Below, one piece after another: positions 18,977-28,154 of a DNA stretch of 46,018 nt (positions within the stretch are counted from its first letter, which is position 1; each line of letters begins with the position of its first letter). Source of the DNA: Pseudobacteriovorax sp. (lineage in GTDB: Bacteria > Bdellovibrionota_B > Oligoflexia > Oligoflexales > Oligoflexaceae). Where the stretch lies: positions 1-46,018 of the forward strand of contig JABSRP010000050.1 in NCBI GenBank assembly GCA_013215145.1, written 5' to 3'. The position numbers were made by a program, and so were the translations under genes. The notes beneath the pieces are model-generated. The model saw nothing but the letters and a program-made list of their open reading frames with translations. It searched no databases and was not told the DNA's origin.

Positions 18977-19063
18977 ATTTTAACTCAAAAAATCAGATTG
19001 GTTTATTCTCTCGGTGCCCGAGTCAGTTAATCATTGGGACGCTTTCATTTAGGCTATAAATCG

Positions 19064-19684
19064 TTATGAATCATGATGATATTTCACGGGAACATTATCT
19101 AAGTCACTGTAGAAATCACAAAGAATGGATTTAGAGTCAAAGCTCCTATCCCATTCTATATGTCGTCCAATCTTCAGTTTTTTGATATCTGGGTTCATCA
19201 GTTGATTCGCATCATTCGATCCAAAGGACCTATCGATATGATTTAATAACAAACCAATCAAATTTCCGTGGCTGGAAAGCAATAAGTTATGGTTTCCATT
19301 TGCCTCTAAGCCATTCAAAAAATCAACTATTCGTTTCTGTGCCTCTTGGCAACTTTCACCATCCTCAAGGCAAAAAGAAAAGTCTTCCCAAGATTTCTCG
19401 AAGACTTTCAAAAATTCCTCCTTGGCCATGAATTTATGGGTAACATGACATTCTCTAAGCTCGTCATGGATCTCACATGGAATATCATGCTTATCGATAA
19501 ATGGCTTAATCGTATCTAGACAGCGTTTGTACGGACTTGAATATACTTTATCAATAGACAATGACTCGAGTACGGATACAAGTTGTCCGGCTTGCCTATC
19601 CCCTTTTGGACTTAAAGGCCAATTTTCGGTGGATACATCAAACTGGGGATAGGATTGCGCGTGCCTTAATAAATAGATAATCAT
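19064..19684 (-). CDS. histidine phosphatase family protein
   Basis: The protein has 206 residues and opens with MIIYLLRHAQS, the RH(G/A) motif whose His is phosphorylated. The conserved Arg sits in SSPYKRCLDTIKPF, the acid in ELRECHVTHKF and the second His in LLSSHGNLIGLLL, so the active site is complete. The family includes phosphoglycerate mutases, SixA and sugar or nucleotide phosphatases; the substrate cannot be told from sequence alone. It is cytoplasmic and follows the aldo-keto reductase gene on the same strand after 95 bases. A hairpin in that gap suggests separate transcripts. Confidence 0.85.
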   Translation of the reverse strand: MIIYLLRHAQSYPQFDVSTENWPLSPKGDRQAGQLVSVLESLSIDKVYSSPYKRCLDTIKPFIDKHDIPCEIHDELRECHVTHKFMAKEEFLKVFEKSWEDFSFCLEDGESCQEAQKRIVDFLNGLEANGNHNLLLSSHGNLIGLLLNHIDRSFGSNDANQLMNPDIKKLKIGRHIEWDRSFDSKSILCDFYSDLDNVPVKYHHDS

Positions 19685-19737
19685 TGCAGTATGTTTTTCT
19701 CGTGATTGTGATTTGGGTTTCTGACGATCACTTTATC

Positions 19738-19772
19738 GAGGGCAGCTAACATCCGAGGTTTAGACTGCCCTC
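19738..19772. terminator. weak hairpin downstream of the aldo-keto reductase gene
   Basis: An 8-bp stem (GAGGGCAG / CTGCCCTC) with a 19-nt loop lies just after the minus-strand reductase stop. There is no T-run on that strand, so terminator function is only moderately supported. Confidence 0.4.
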
Positions 19773-19779
19773 ACCAAAA

Positions 19780-20733
19780 CTAATCCCACTGATCTTTTTC
19801 ATTGTAAGGTGACTCTTCGCCAAACCACATGACTGGGTTTACATACCTAAGGCCGGTTTCCAACTGTGAAATCTGCTTCATATTAGTTTCGGTCAAAACC
19901 AACTGACTTGCTGAAAGATTTTCAGCTAAACGTTCGGCATTAGTAGATTTTGGGATGACTGATGTCCCACGCTGAACAGCCCAAGCAATAAGAACACGAG
20001 CGGGCGTCGTTTGATGTTCGTTGGCGATAGCAGCAATGGTATCGTTATCCAGAATTGGTTTTTCATCCGGACGTTTTAATACGTCTGGCCGATCGTTAGA
20101 GCCGAGAGGAGAATACGCTGTCAGATGAATATTTTGCTTTTGACAAAAATCAAACAGTTCCCTTTGGGGTAAGAAGGGATGTAATTCTACCTGATTGACA
20201 GCTGGGGCACAGCCACTACTGTCAATAATTTCCTGCAATCTGCGAGCAGAAAAATTAGACACACCAACCGACCGAGAAAGACCCTTTTCTTGCAATGACA
20301 AAAGAGCACCCCATGTTTCACTAAGAGGAACGTCCTCGAGGCTCAGAAACCCATTCGCATTTTCGGGGGCCATGACATCCGAACGAAAGGCAATAGGCCA
20401 ATGCATCAAATATAGATCCAGATAGTCAAGATTAAGCTGCTCTAAGGTAAACTTACAGGCTTCGAGGACTCGCTCAGATTCATGGCTATTATTCCACAGT
20501 TTCGATGTGATCCATAAATCGTCACGACTACATATGCCATCAGAGATGCTATCGCTGATCGCCCGCCCAATCTCAGCCTCATTGCCATAAATATGCGCAC
20601 AATCAATATGACGATAACCAATGTCAAGAGCCTTCCGGACCGCCTGATAAGCTTCCCCTTCTTCAGTAGACTTCCAGGTACCCAGACCTATAGCCGGTAA
20701 TTTTCTGCCGTCATTTAAGACTATTGTCTTCAT
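19780..20733 (-). CDS. aldo/keto reductase
   Basis: The protein has 317 residues and the AKR barrel signature throughout. The catalytic tetrad is visible: D and Y in HIDCAHIYGNE, K in LWITSKLWNNSH and H in LYLMHWPIAF. The NADPH-binding IPKSTNAERLAENL segment lies near the C-terminus. It should reduce aldehydes or ketones in the cytoplasm and most resembles the alcohol/aldehyde reductase branch. The length is normal. It is transcribed away from the unknown exported protein behind it and has no obvious pathway neighbours, so it is probably a general detoxification enzyme. Confidence 0.92.
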   Translation of the reverse strand: MKTIVLNDGRKLPAIGLGTWKSTEEGEAYQAVRKALDIGYRHIDCAHIYGNEAEIGRAISDSISDGICSRDDLWITSKLWNNSHESERVLEACKFTLEQLNLDYLDLYLMHWPIAFRSDVMAPENANGFLSLEDVPLSETWGALLSLQEKGLSRSVGVSNFSARRLQEIIDSSGCAPAVNQVELHPFLPQRELFDFCQKQNIHLTAYSPLGSNDRPDVLKRPDEKPILDNDTIAAIANEHQTTPARVLIAWAVQRGTSVIPKSTNAERLAENLSASQLVLTETNMKQISQLETGLRYVNPVMWFGEESPYNEKDQWD

Positions 20734-20839
20734 TAGAACCTCCCATTATGGCTATTCAGACATATGTAACATCGCATAACATGGCAGATTTAACTGCCAG
20801 GGTCTAGCCGAAACATCAGGCAATGCAAGTGATGGCTTA

Positions 20840-21694
20840 TTACTTCGAGATCTCAAGAAAACAGTTGTCTTTTGAAGAACATTCCTCACCAATCAAGACC
20901 GACTCACCTTTTTTCTTAAAGTAAGCCGACAGAGCTTTCGCTAAGAGGTTCAACCGAACTTTTAGGATTTCCTCCGAGGCTGACTCAGTAAATACAAGCA
21001 TAGATTTACAGGAGATCTTATCACAACTGGACTGTATACCTTTCAATCTAGGTAAATAATCTTGGTCACTGAGATTTTTGACTGCAGTACCAACAAACCA
21101 TTGAAAACCCTCTTTTGTTTTGGCTTCCTCTAAATCCAAAGTTATTTTTTCCGCCAGAATTTCACCAATCCATTCCATGTCCTTCAACTCACTTTTAATC
21201 GTATTTACCTGATCATCTGTTAAGAGAATCAACTCAATTTCGAATCTCCTGTCCTTTATCGTCGCCTCCGTCACATTCCTTCGCTTTAAGTCGTGAAATA
21301 GTAGTAAATCTGTATACCAGTTGTTCAGTATTTGAATCTCCTGCGTGTTTAAATCATTTTTAGTCTCAAGACTTAATTTGCAGCGTCGAAGATCACAGGA
21401 ATTTGCATGAACTCTCAAAACTTTATGATTTAAGTAAGATAAGACTGCCATAAACTGCATGTCCATGACCTCCTGACGTTTTGCTAATGGGGCATACAAA
21501 AGAAAAAAGTCAGGTCCAAACTGAGACTGACTTTCGGTAAACCTTTCGGATTGATACTGTGTTTGTACATAGTTTACTATGGTCTCTATTTGCCTTCGTA
21601 TACCTTTATTGTCCTTTGTCACAGCAAACGAACTAAAATCATTTGACAGAAATAGGACCATAACTCCAATCAGTAACAAAATTATTTTTTTCAT
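20840..21694 (-). CDS. exported protein of unknown function
   Basis: The protein has 284 residues with an N-terminal hydrophobic signal (MKKIILLLIGVMVLFLSNDFSSFA). The mature part is charged and mostly helical, with paired Cys segments (SCDLRRCKLS, SSCDKISCKS and a C-terminal EECSSKDNC), each with closely spaced Cys. The SCDLRRCKL and SCDKISCKS segments look alike and may mark an internal repeat of about 140 residues. The mature protein is therefore probably periplasmic and disulfide-bonded. No family is recognised. Confidence 0.6.
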   Translation of the reverse strand: MKKIILLLIGVMVLFLSNDFSSFAVTKDNKGIRRQIETIVNYVQTQYQSERFTESQSQFGPDFFLLYAPLAKRQEVMDMQFMAVLSYLNHKVLRVHANSCDLRRCKLSLETKNDLNTQEIQILNNWYTDLLLFHDLKRRNVTEATIKDRRFEIELILLTDDQVNTIKSELKDMEWIGEILAEKITLDLEEAKTKEGFQWFVGTAVKNLSDQDYLPRLKGIQSSCDKISCKSMLVFTESASEEILKVRLNLLAKALSAYFKKKGESVLIGEECSSKDNCFLEISK

Positions 21695-21822
21695 CTTTCT
21701 CTCATCTTGCGTAAAATGTTTTTATCCACGATTTTTTGTGATATCAGTAAACAGATGAACTAAAGATGAAAAAAGAAAACGATGATAGAACGGGTTCTTA
21801 GGATATGAAATAGGAGTCTCAG

Positions 21823-22323
21823 ATGAAACCAAAACAACCGACATTAGTAGTCATCGATATGCAAGTCGAATTTATTGATAAATATAGAGAGCGTCTTGAG
21901 GATCTGGACGAGAGCATTGAAATGATCAACTATGCAATCGACACATTTCGTAGAAGCAATTTCCCCATAATCTTTGTCAAAGATATTGAAAATCGTCAGG
22001 CTACAGATCACGAAGCGGCGATAATTCCTCAACTAAAGTTTGTATCCGGCGACTTGATTGCGCATAAAGTTCACGGCAATAGCTTTCGGAGTGAAGAGTT
22101 TTTAAAACTCATAAAAGATTTGGAAAGCGATTTTTTCGTCTTCTGCGGATTCAAATCCGAAGGCTGTGTATTGGCGACTGCTATGGGTGCCAATGACCAA
22201 GATCTTTCTCACTGTATTTTGCGGGGATCTATTCTTAGCCCTGATAAAGAAAAGACACGTTTTGTCGAGAGTCTTAATCCTATGATTAGCTACGAGCTCC
22301 TTCCATTACTTTTAGAGTCCTAG
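21823..22323 (+). CDS. isochorismatase-like cysteine hydrolase
   Basis: The protein has 166 residues. The catalytic triad of the family is visible: D12 in LVVIDMQVEF, K82 in AHKVHGNSF and C115 in SEGCVLATAM. Family members hydrolyse amides or enol ethers (nicotinamidase, isochorismatase, N-carbamoyl hydrolases). The substrate here is unknown. The protein is a little shorter than usual (180-210), but the core is complete. It is cytoplasmic with no clear operon partner. Confidence 0.85.
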   Translation: MKPKQPTLVVIDMQVEFIDKYRERLEDLDESIEMINYAIDTFRRSNFPIIFVKDIENRQATDHEAAIIPQLKFVSGDLIAHKVHGNSFRSEEFLKLIKDLESDFFVFCGFKSEGCVLATAMGANDQDLSHCILRGSILSPDKEKTRFVESLNPMISYELLPLLLES

Positions 22324-22530
22324 AGTTACAAAAAATCTCATAAATCTCCATCATTGTTAGGAAAAAACGCAGTAAGAGCTCTTTTTGATATATACTATTG
22401 GCTATAGAGTCGAAGAAAATTTTCCCTCCTGCTCGCAGTGACTTAACATCGATGCGTCATATATCTATTGTTTATCAAAATAACTACATGTTAGCGTCGG
22501 TTAGTGAGTTTCCAAGGGGAAGGGGTTTTC

Positions 22531-22797
22531 ATGGAAATTTTTGAATTTTTAGCTGAACAGGCGATAAACAAGGCTTTAGAAGAAGGACAATTTAAAAACC
22601 TCAAAGGTAGTGGTGAGATCATAGATTTCAAACAAGGTGATGTCATGACCGAATACCTCGCCAAATCAGGCGCCCTTCCCAAAGAAGTTATGCTCATGAA
22701 AAAACTTAGTGATCTTAAAGAAAATAATGGCAGCCGAAAAGTCATTCGCGAACTTGAGCTAGAAATTAATATTCTGAAAGAAAAGCGATTAAGCTAA
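22531..22797 (+). CDS. DUF1992 / DnaJ-homologue-C28-like small protein
   Basis: The protein has 88 residues. The segment EQAINKALEEGQFKNLKGSGEIIDF is the hallmark of the DUF1992 (DNAJC28 conserved) domain. The frame is open to a GTG at 22504, but the ATG at 22531 follows GGGGAAGGGG at normal spacing and begins the conserved region, so that start is chosen. The function of the family in bacteria is unknown. It is cytoplasmic and transcribed alone. Confidence 0.85.
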   Translation: MEIFEFLAEQAINKALEEGQFKNLKGSGEIIDFKQGDVMTEYLAKSGALPKEVMLMKKLSDLKENNGSRKVIRELELEINILKEKRLS

Positions 22798-22895
22798 GCT
22801 TTCCAATCCGATTTGACAAATGGTCAAGCTTGATTCGATGAATTAAGGTAGCGTCTTTCAGTAAAACCTGACAACTATTGACCTAGGAGAGACTT

Positions 22896-23261
22896 GTGAA
22901 GGAAAAAAGCGTAAACCTAAAAGAAACTTTTAAGAAATTCGATGAAAGCTGGTCTCCCAAAGTTGTAGCAGAACTTAATGACTATCAGTTCAAAGTCGCC
23001 TGGTTTGAGGGAGAATTTGTGTGGCACGATCATTCTGAAACAGACGAAGCCTTTCTAGTGCTCGAGGGGCACATCTTGATCCATCTTGAAAGCGAAACAG
23101 TTAGTCTAAGTGAAGGCGAACTGTATATTGTCAAAAAAGGCTTGCGGCACAAACCTGAAGCACCAGTAAAGTCTAAAGTATTGCTATTCGAACCCAAAGG
23201 AGTCATAAACACTGGGAATGAACAAAGCGACTTACAAGCAGAAAACGATATTTGGATTTGA
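22896..23261 (+). CDS. cupin-domain protein
   Basis: The protein has 121 residues and forms a single cupin barrel. Motif 1 is WHDHSETDEAFLVLEGH, with the H-x-H...E metal ligands, and motif 2 is near GLRHKPEAP. Small cupins of this type include mannose-6-phosphate isomerase-like proteins and dioxygenase-like folds. The activity cannot be named. A GGAGAG site lies just before the GTG start. It is cytoplasmic, with nothing in the neighbourhood to indicate a pathway. Confidence 0.82.
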   Translation: MKEKSVNLKETFKKFDESWSPKVVAELNDYQFKVAWFEGEFVWHDHSETDEAFLVLEGHILIHLESETVSLSEGELYIVKKGLRHKPEAPVKSKVLLFEPKGVINTGNEQSDLQAENDIWI

Positions 23262-23466
23262 CACTAGTCCATTAACGCGCCAAATTAACACTATCCTTTT
23301 CCAAAGCCAACCAAAACAAGCAAACCACCTACTTATTAGGCCTAGCATTTATCAAAATGACATGTGCCTTACAATCGAAATTCATAGTAGTAAAGAGAGT
23401 AAATATTTGTGATAGAAAATTCGGGGCTACAATCCTGACCCAGTCAAACCAAAGGAGATTTTTACC

Positions 23467-25299
23467 ATGATCCTCAACACAATGAAAAATTTGTGGAAAG
23501 TTTTTGAGTATGGCTCAAAAGCCTTCATCTACACTTTTGTTCTGATACTATTGGTGGCCCTGATTGCTGTCCCCTTATCGAAAGATAAGATTGCGATCGA
23601 AGATGGTTCCTATTTAGTCCTGAACCCTAAAGGAGCCATCGTAGAGCAGTTGGATCACAAAAGTCCTTTCGATAGCCTAGGCAGTCAAATGGGTTCAGAC
23701 CAGGATAGTCAGACTCTACTGTCCGATATTGTAGAAAGCATAGAACGGGCAAAAGACGATGAACGGATCACAGGGATATATATAGATCCTCGAAAAATGA
23801 CTGCTGCTTCTCTCACTCAATTACAGGTGATTCGAACAGCGATGGAACAATTCAAGGCCTCTGGTAAAGCAACTGTTAGCTACGCTGGAGCATTATCCCA
23901 ATCGCAGTATTATTTAGCCTCTCTTGCCGATGACGTGATGATCAATCCATTTGGAGCGGTCGTACTCGAAGGCTATGGTCGTTTCCGCCTCTATATGAAG
24001 GATATGCTCGATAAGCTAGGCGTGAATTTTCATATATTCAAAGTAGGAACCTTCAAATCAGCCATCGAACCTTTCATCCGCAACACTATGTCTGACGAAG
24101 CAAAACTGGCTAATAAAGAGTATTTGGATGATATCTGGGCGAGATTTCGCGAGGATATTTCCTCAGCACGTAAGATCGAAGCTCAGGCTGTTGACTCCTA
24201 TATAGAATCTATGGTGGAGCTCTCTAAAGAAAACAAGGGTGATTTAGCTCAGATCGCTCTTAATGCAGGCTTAGTCGATAAAGTCATAGATCGAGTAGCA
24301 TTTCGAAATCTTATGATTGAAAAGACGGGTAAGAATGAAAAAGGAGATAACTTTAAATATATCACCCTCAATCAGTATGCGAAGGCTACCAATACTCCCA
24401 GAATACCTAACGACAAACCAAAGATTGCTGTAATTACAGCTAAAGGTACAATTGTTGATGGTAATCAAAAAGAAGGGCAAATCGGAGGCGACACCTTCGC
24501 GCAAATCATTAGAAGAGCCAGAAACCACGAAAACGTCAAAGCGATCGTTATGCGCGTCGATAGCCCTGGTGGCAGCGCCTACGCCTCAGAAGTCATTCGC
24601 CAAGAGCTGCTAGCCACCCAAGCCGCTGGGAAGCCCGTCGTAATTTCTATGGGAACCCTTGCCGCCTCTGGAGGGTATTGGATTGCTGCCGATGCAGATA
24701 AAATTATAGCGATGGATACTACTATTACGGGCTCTATAGGGATTTTTGGCATGTTTCCTACATTGGAAAAACCCTTTGCTGAGTTAGGCTTGACCAAGGA
24801 TGGGGTGGGGTCTCATTGGATAACCGGGTCTATGGAAATCGGGCTTCCTATGAAGGAAGAGGTTAGTCAGATTATTCAGCTTTCTGTGGAAAAAGGCTAC
24901 GATCGGTTTTTGGATGTTGTTAGTCATGGGCGAGATATGGATCGAAATGCCGTCGATAAAATTGCGCAGGGTAGAGTTTGGTCGGGTAAAAAAGCGTTAG
25001 AAATTGGCCTTGTAGATGACATTGGTGATCTTGATGCTGCGATACTTTCGGCTGCTCAACTGGCGAAACTAACAGACTACGAGAGCATCCCGTTTCAAAG
25101 GGAGCGTAGTAAAAAAGAGCAGTTGGTGGAACAAATCATGAACTCCGCCAGTGCTAAGTGGTTCGCTGAATTCGTGACATCCGATGAACAGAAGCTATAT
25201 TCAAGATTGTTGTCTAAAATCGCAAGTAAACTTGAAATTTTAACTCAATTCAACGATCCCAAACATGTCTATGCTCACTGTTTCTGTGACATTGACTAA
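23467..25299 (+). CDS. sppA: signal peptide peptidase A (67K type)
   Basis: The protein has 610 residues, the long two-domain form. One N-terminal membrane segment (residues ~18-36) anchors it facing the periplasm. The first S49 domain supplies the general base K197 (VGTFKSAIEPF), and the second supplies the nucleophile S401 (MGTLAASGGYWIA). This Ser/Lys dyad split over the two halves is as in E. coli SppA. SppA degrades cleaved signal peptides and lipoprotein fragments in the membrane. GGAG lies 9 bases before the ATG. It is monocistronic and ends in a hairpin. Confidence 0.95.
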   Translation: MILNTMKNLWKVFEYGSKAFIYTFVLILLVALIAVPLSKDKIAIEDGSYLVLNPKGAIVEQLDHKSPFDSLGSQMGSDQDSQTLLSDIVESIERAKDDERITGIYIDPRKMTAASLTQLQVIRTAMEQFKASGKATVSYAGALSQSQYYLASLADDVMINPFGAVVLEGYGRFRLYMKDMLDKLGVNFHIFKVGTFKSAIEPFIRNTMSDEAKLANKEYLDDIWARFREDISSARKIEAQAVDSYIESMVELSKENKGDLAQIALNAGLVDKVIDRVAFRNLMIEKTGKNEKGDNFKYITLNQYAKATNTPRIPNDKPKIAVITAKGTIVDGNQKEGQIGGDTFAQIIRRARNHENVKAIVMRVDSPGGSAYASEVIRQELLATQAAGKPVVISMGTLAASGGYWIAADADKIIAMDTTITGSIGIFGMFPTLEKPFAELGLTKDGVGSHWITGSMEIGLPMKEEVSQIIQLSVEKGYDRFLDVVSHGRDMDRNAVDKIAQGRVWSGKKALEIGLVDDIGDLDAAILSAAQLAKLTDYESIPFQRERSKKEQLVEQIMNSASAKWFAEFVTSDEQKLYSRLLSKIASKLEILTQFNDPKHVYAHCFCDID

Positions 25300-25330
25300 T
25301 TGGAAAACAAAGATCAAATATCGGACCTTT

Positions 25331-25351
25331 GCTCAGCTTTTCAAGCTGAGC
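25331..25351 (+). terminator. terminator hairpin of sppA
   Basis: A 9-bp stem (GCTCAGCTT / AAGCTGAGC) with a 3-nt loop, followed by TTATCTT, lies 32 bases after the sppA stop and just before the convergent small gene. Confidence 0.65.
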
Positions 25352-25365
25352 TTATCTTACTGAGT

Positions 25366-25785
25366 CTAGATTTTCGGTTTCAAGAATACTTGGGGGACTC
25401 CATCCTCGGGTTGAGTCACAGTAATCTCTCTTCCATTTAAAAAATCATCACCTCTAGGAATATACCCAAATAGCTCAACAGAGTCCTTGTGCTCTTCAGT
25501 TTCGTAACTAACAGAGAGTCTACCTGTTGTACTATTTTGAGAGTCTAACCATCGATGTATAAACTTCATGGAGAGCTCGAAGCTCTCATTGCTATGTCCT
25601 GGTATGTCGAGCTTATGCAAAACTAGATCATCATTCAATCTGATCGAACCATGAAAAGACCTATCACTCTGATTCACAACAGTTACAGTTAAACCTGACG
25701 AAGTGCCACTAGATTCCCGAAGCCAGTGCAGAGCGGCTAAGGCAATAATAGAGAACAAACCTAAAGCAATCAGTAGACGTTTCAT
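25366..25785 (-). CDS. small membrane-anchored/exported protein, unknown
   Basis: The protein has 139 residues with one N-terminal hydrophobic segment (MKRLLIALGLFSIIALAALHWL), which is a signal or anchor. The rest looks beta-rich (LTVTVVNQSDRSFHGSIRLND and later ITVTQPEDG), like a small extracytoplasmic beta-sandwich. The frame extends five codons further to an ATG at 25800, but that ATG lies within the GGGAGGG ribosome site serving the Met at 25785, so the later start is chosen. No family is recognised. Confidence 0.6.
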   Translation of the reverse strand: MKRLLIALGLFSIIALAALHWLRESSGTSSGLTVTVVNQSDRSFHGSIRLNDDLVLHKLDIPGHSNESFELSMKFIHRWLDSQNSTTGRLSVSYETEEHKDSVELFGYIPRGDDFLNGREITVTQPEDGVPQVFLKPKI

Positions 25786-25878
25786 TAGACCCTCCCGCAT
25801 TCCTGTGTAAATATACTAGGTAGTTAAAGATTACCGCCAAATCTTTTAGATCTGCGGTATTCTCAAACTGTGGTATGA

Positions 25879-26649
25879 CTATGGATGGAGCCAGATGAGT
25901 TTATCCTGAGAAAGCTTCTCTTTTACGCGCTCCACCAAGTCCTCATCACTAGTGGTGATAATAGTATCAGTCCAAACTGACCAACAATCTCGACCTTGCT
26001 CGTTATTATGCAAGTCCATAGCCTTGTGTTCTCGCTCGCTGTATCCATCGGCAGCCGTTTGATTGAGCTCATCTTCAGTCTTGTCTTCATGGGCAGTTGC
26101 AAAATCCTCTGCCCAAGACTTACTAATGTATCGACTCATGATGGCATTCCAGATAGCGTGTCTAAAAGCATCGGAAGGGTCGCCTAGGCCGTTGCGTCCC
26201 TGATGAGTCTGAGTCAATTCGTAAGCTAAGTCTTTTGTCATGTAGGTTAGAGCAGCATTTGCGGGATGCGTCGCTACAAGAATCTGTTCGGCAGTAGTCA
26301 GGTTTTGCCACTGATCATAAACGCTAGAGACTGAGTTACGGGCATGACCTCGCGCGCGATTCATATGCTTAAGCCGTTGACCAATAATCATTACAAGCTG
26401 TCTGTCGCTCATCTCCGGATTTCCTGCCTTTAAGGCTTCGATCTCTATAATAACCTGAATCATAGGATTCGTCTTCGGCAGAGCGTCGAAGTCTGGATGC
26501 TGAAGAACTTCAGATACTGTTAATGCTTCCGCCGATGCGATACTTCGCTCAACGCCAACTTCGTCGGAGTATTGCTCTTCTGCAAAAGATGCATGGGCCA
26601 ACCCACTGCAAAGTAGTACTAGTGAAATTTTATGTGAAATTGCTCTCAT
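25879..26649 (-). CDS. exported DUF6973-like protein
   Basis: The protein has 256 residues from the Met at 26649, which follows TTGGGGGAAC and opens a Sec signal (MRAISHKISLVLLCSGLAHASFA). The upstream frame to 26814 lacks these features. The C-terminal half contains DAFRHAIWNAIMSRYISKSWAEDFATAHE and DLHNNEQGRD. The conserved RHA.W, AHE and HN residues match the pattern I associate with the uncharacterised DUF6973 domain, and they look like a metal or hydrolase site. Export suggests an envelope role. The function is unknown. Confidence 0.65.
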   Translation of the reverse strand: MRAISHKISLVLLCSGLAHASFAEEQYSDEVGVERSIASAEALTVSEVLQHPDFDALPKTNPMIQVIIEIEALKAGNPEMSDRQLVMIIGQRLKHMNRARGHARNSVSSVYDQWQNLTTAEQILVATHPANAALTYMTKDLAYELTQTHQGRNGLGDPSDAFRHAIWNAIMSRYISKSWAEDFATAHEDKTEDELNQTAADGYSEREHKAMDLHNNEQGRDCWSVWTDTIITTSDEDLVERVKEKLSQDKLIWLHP

Positions 26650-26877
26650 ATTAGTTCCCCCAAGAATGTCATATCTTTTTCTATCAAGACAGTGACGCGA
26701 GGAGCCGAGAAAGATTGCACCCTTAGAAAGAGTTTTTTCAAGGGGCTTTAAGACTAGGTTCGCTTTTAGATTTGAACGACTCTCACTCAAAACAAAAAGA
26801 AACCATAAGTCCACTATTTTATATATGAAATCAATACTTTATGAATATTCGATAGGCTCAGAAACCCTATCCTAGAA

Positions 26878-28068
26878 TCATCGCTCCAGATCCTGAATGA
26901 TATCCATCAAGTCCTCACCATCGTCGGTGATTTCTAGATCGCTCTGACTTTGTTTCATCGTTTGCTTGCCTGATCTCGTTTTCTTAGTAGCAAGTTTCCA
27001 AAGATCCTTCTGACCCGATTCAATCGTTTCTGAGCTTTCTGCGGGAGGCTCACTCGGCTTTGGATAATGAAAGTTAGTCTTGGCATCAAGCCAATCCTGA
27101 TACCACTTAAATGTCAAAGAACCATTGTCTCGGCCACTTGCCAGGGTATCTTGGATTTTAACCAACTGATTCGAGTGCAACACACTTTTCGTAGCGGTAT
27201 TTGGAATAAGAATTTCACAGAGCGGTACGCGCATTTTTCTTTCTGGGAGGTATACAAGCTTCTGGCTTATGACCGCCTTAAGGCAACCCGCTAACTGATG
27301 TAAAACTCCCTCTTGCTGCTCGCTCTGACACAGTGAGGTCATACGTTGGAGGGCTTCCGTACAGTTCGAACCATGGAGGGTCCCAAGGACCAAATGCCCC
27401 GTATCAGCAGCCCTTAAGGTAGCCCGAGCGGTATCTCCGTCTCTTATCTCACCAACCATGATCACATCTGGATCTTCCCGTAAGGCATCGCGCACTCCAT
27501 CAAAAAACGTATCAACACTGATCCCAACTTCTCGCTGGCGAATCATAGATTTAATTGGTTTCATAACATATTCAATGGGATTTTCGATGGTAATGATATT
27601 GAGACTTTCTCTTAGATTCATCTCATGCACCAAAGCCGCAAGAGTAGTTGATTTTCCTGAGCCGGTAGATCCACAGACAAGAATAAGACCCTGGCGATGA
27701 GTGGAGATCTCCTTAAATATCGGATGAAGATTCATGGAATCAATACTTACCTGATGATCGTAGAGGATACGAATGGCAAGACTCACTCCTCGTAGAGAGA
27801 AAAAAATGTTCAAGCGACAACGAAGACCACCAATAATTTCCGAAAGATCAATGGACTTGCGCTCTTGCAAGTACTCCCAACGATCTGGCCCTAACAAACC
27901 GATCACCCATTCGTTGAGTTTAGTTGCTGTGATGGCTTCATCGAGAAACGTAATCTTTCCGTCTACCCGTAAAGCAGGCGGGAGCCCACAATCCAAATGC
28001 ACATCACTTGCGCCTTTTTGTCTTGCTGATCTGATGATAGTGCTTAGACTTGCATTATGATGACTCAT
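26878..28068 (-). CDS. pilT: PilT-like type IV pilus retraction ATPase
   Basis: The protein has 396 residues. The N-terminal PAS-like PilT domain (ARQKGASDVHLDCGLPPALRVDGKI) precedes the ATPase core. Walker A GSTGSGKST is at 133-141, the Asp box is ENPIEY, Walker B EDPDVIMVGEIRD ends near 210 and the His box is LGTLHGS. PilT hydrolyses ATP at the base of type IV pili to pull them back, powering twitching. The C-terminal ~60 residues are a charged, low-complexity extension absent from standard PilT (about 345 residues). No other pilus gene is nearby. It lies 86 bases downstream of regA on the same strand and may share regulation. Confidence 0.88.
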   Translation of the reverse strand: MSHHNASLSTIIRSARQKGASDVHLDCGLPPALRVDGKITFLDEAITATKLNEWVIGLLGPDRWEYLQERKSIDLSEIIGGLRCRLNIFFSLRGVSLAIRILYDHQVSIDSMNLHPIFKEISTHRQGLILVCGSTGSGKSTTLAALVHEMNLRESLNIITIENPIEYVMKPIKSMIRQREVGISVDTFFDGVRDALREDPDVIMVGEIRDGDTARATLRAADTGHLVLGTLHGSNCTEALQRMTSLCQSEQQEGVLHQLAGCLKAVISQKLVYLPERKMRVPLCEILIPNTATKSVLHSNQLVKIQDTLASGRDNGSLTFKWYQDWLDAKTNFHYPKPSEPPAESSETIESGQKDLWKLATKKTRSGKQTMKQSQSDLEITDDGEDLMDIIQDLER

Positions 28069-28154
28069 GACGACTCCTCAAAAATCCAGACTTTCGTAAC
28101 AGTTTCTGTACTATACCAAAATCTTCTTAAAAGGGATATGAGAGGACCAAAGAC

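Noticed and set aside
25786..25800. Earlier ATG for the small membrane-anchored protein
   Set aside because: This ATG overlaps the GGGAGGG ribosome site of the start at 25785, which directly precedes the signal segment.
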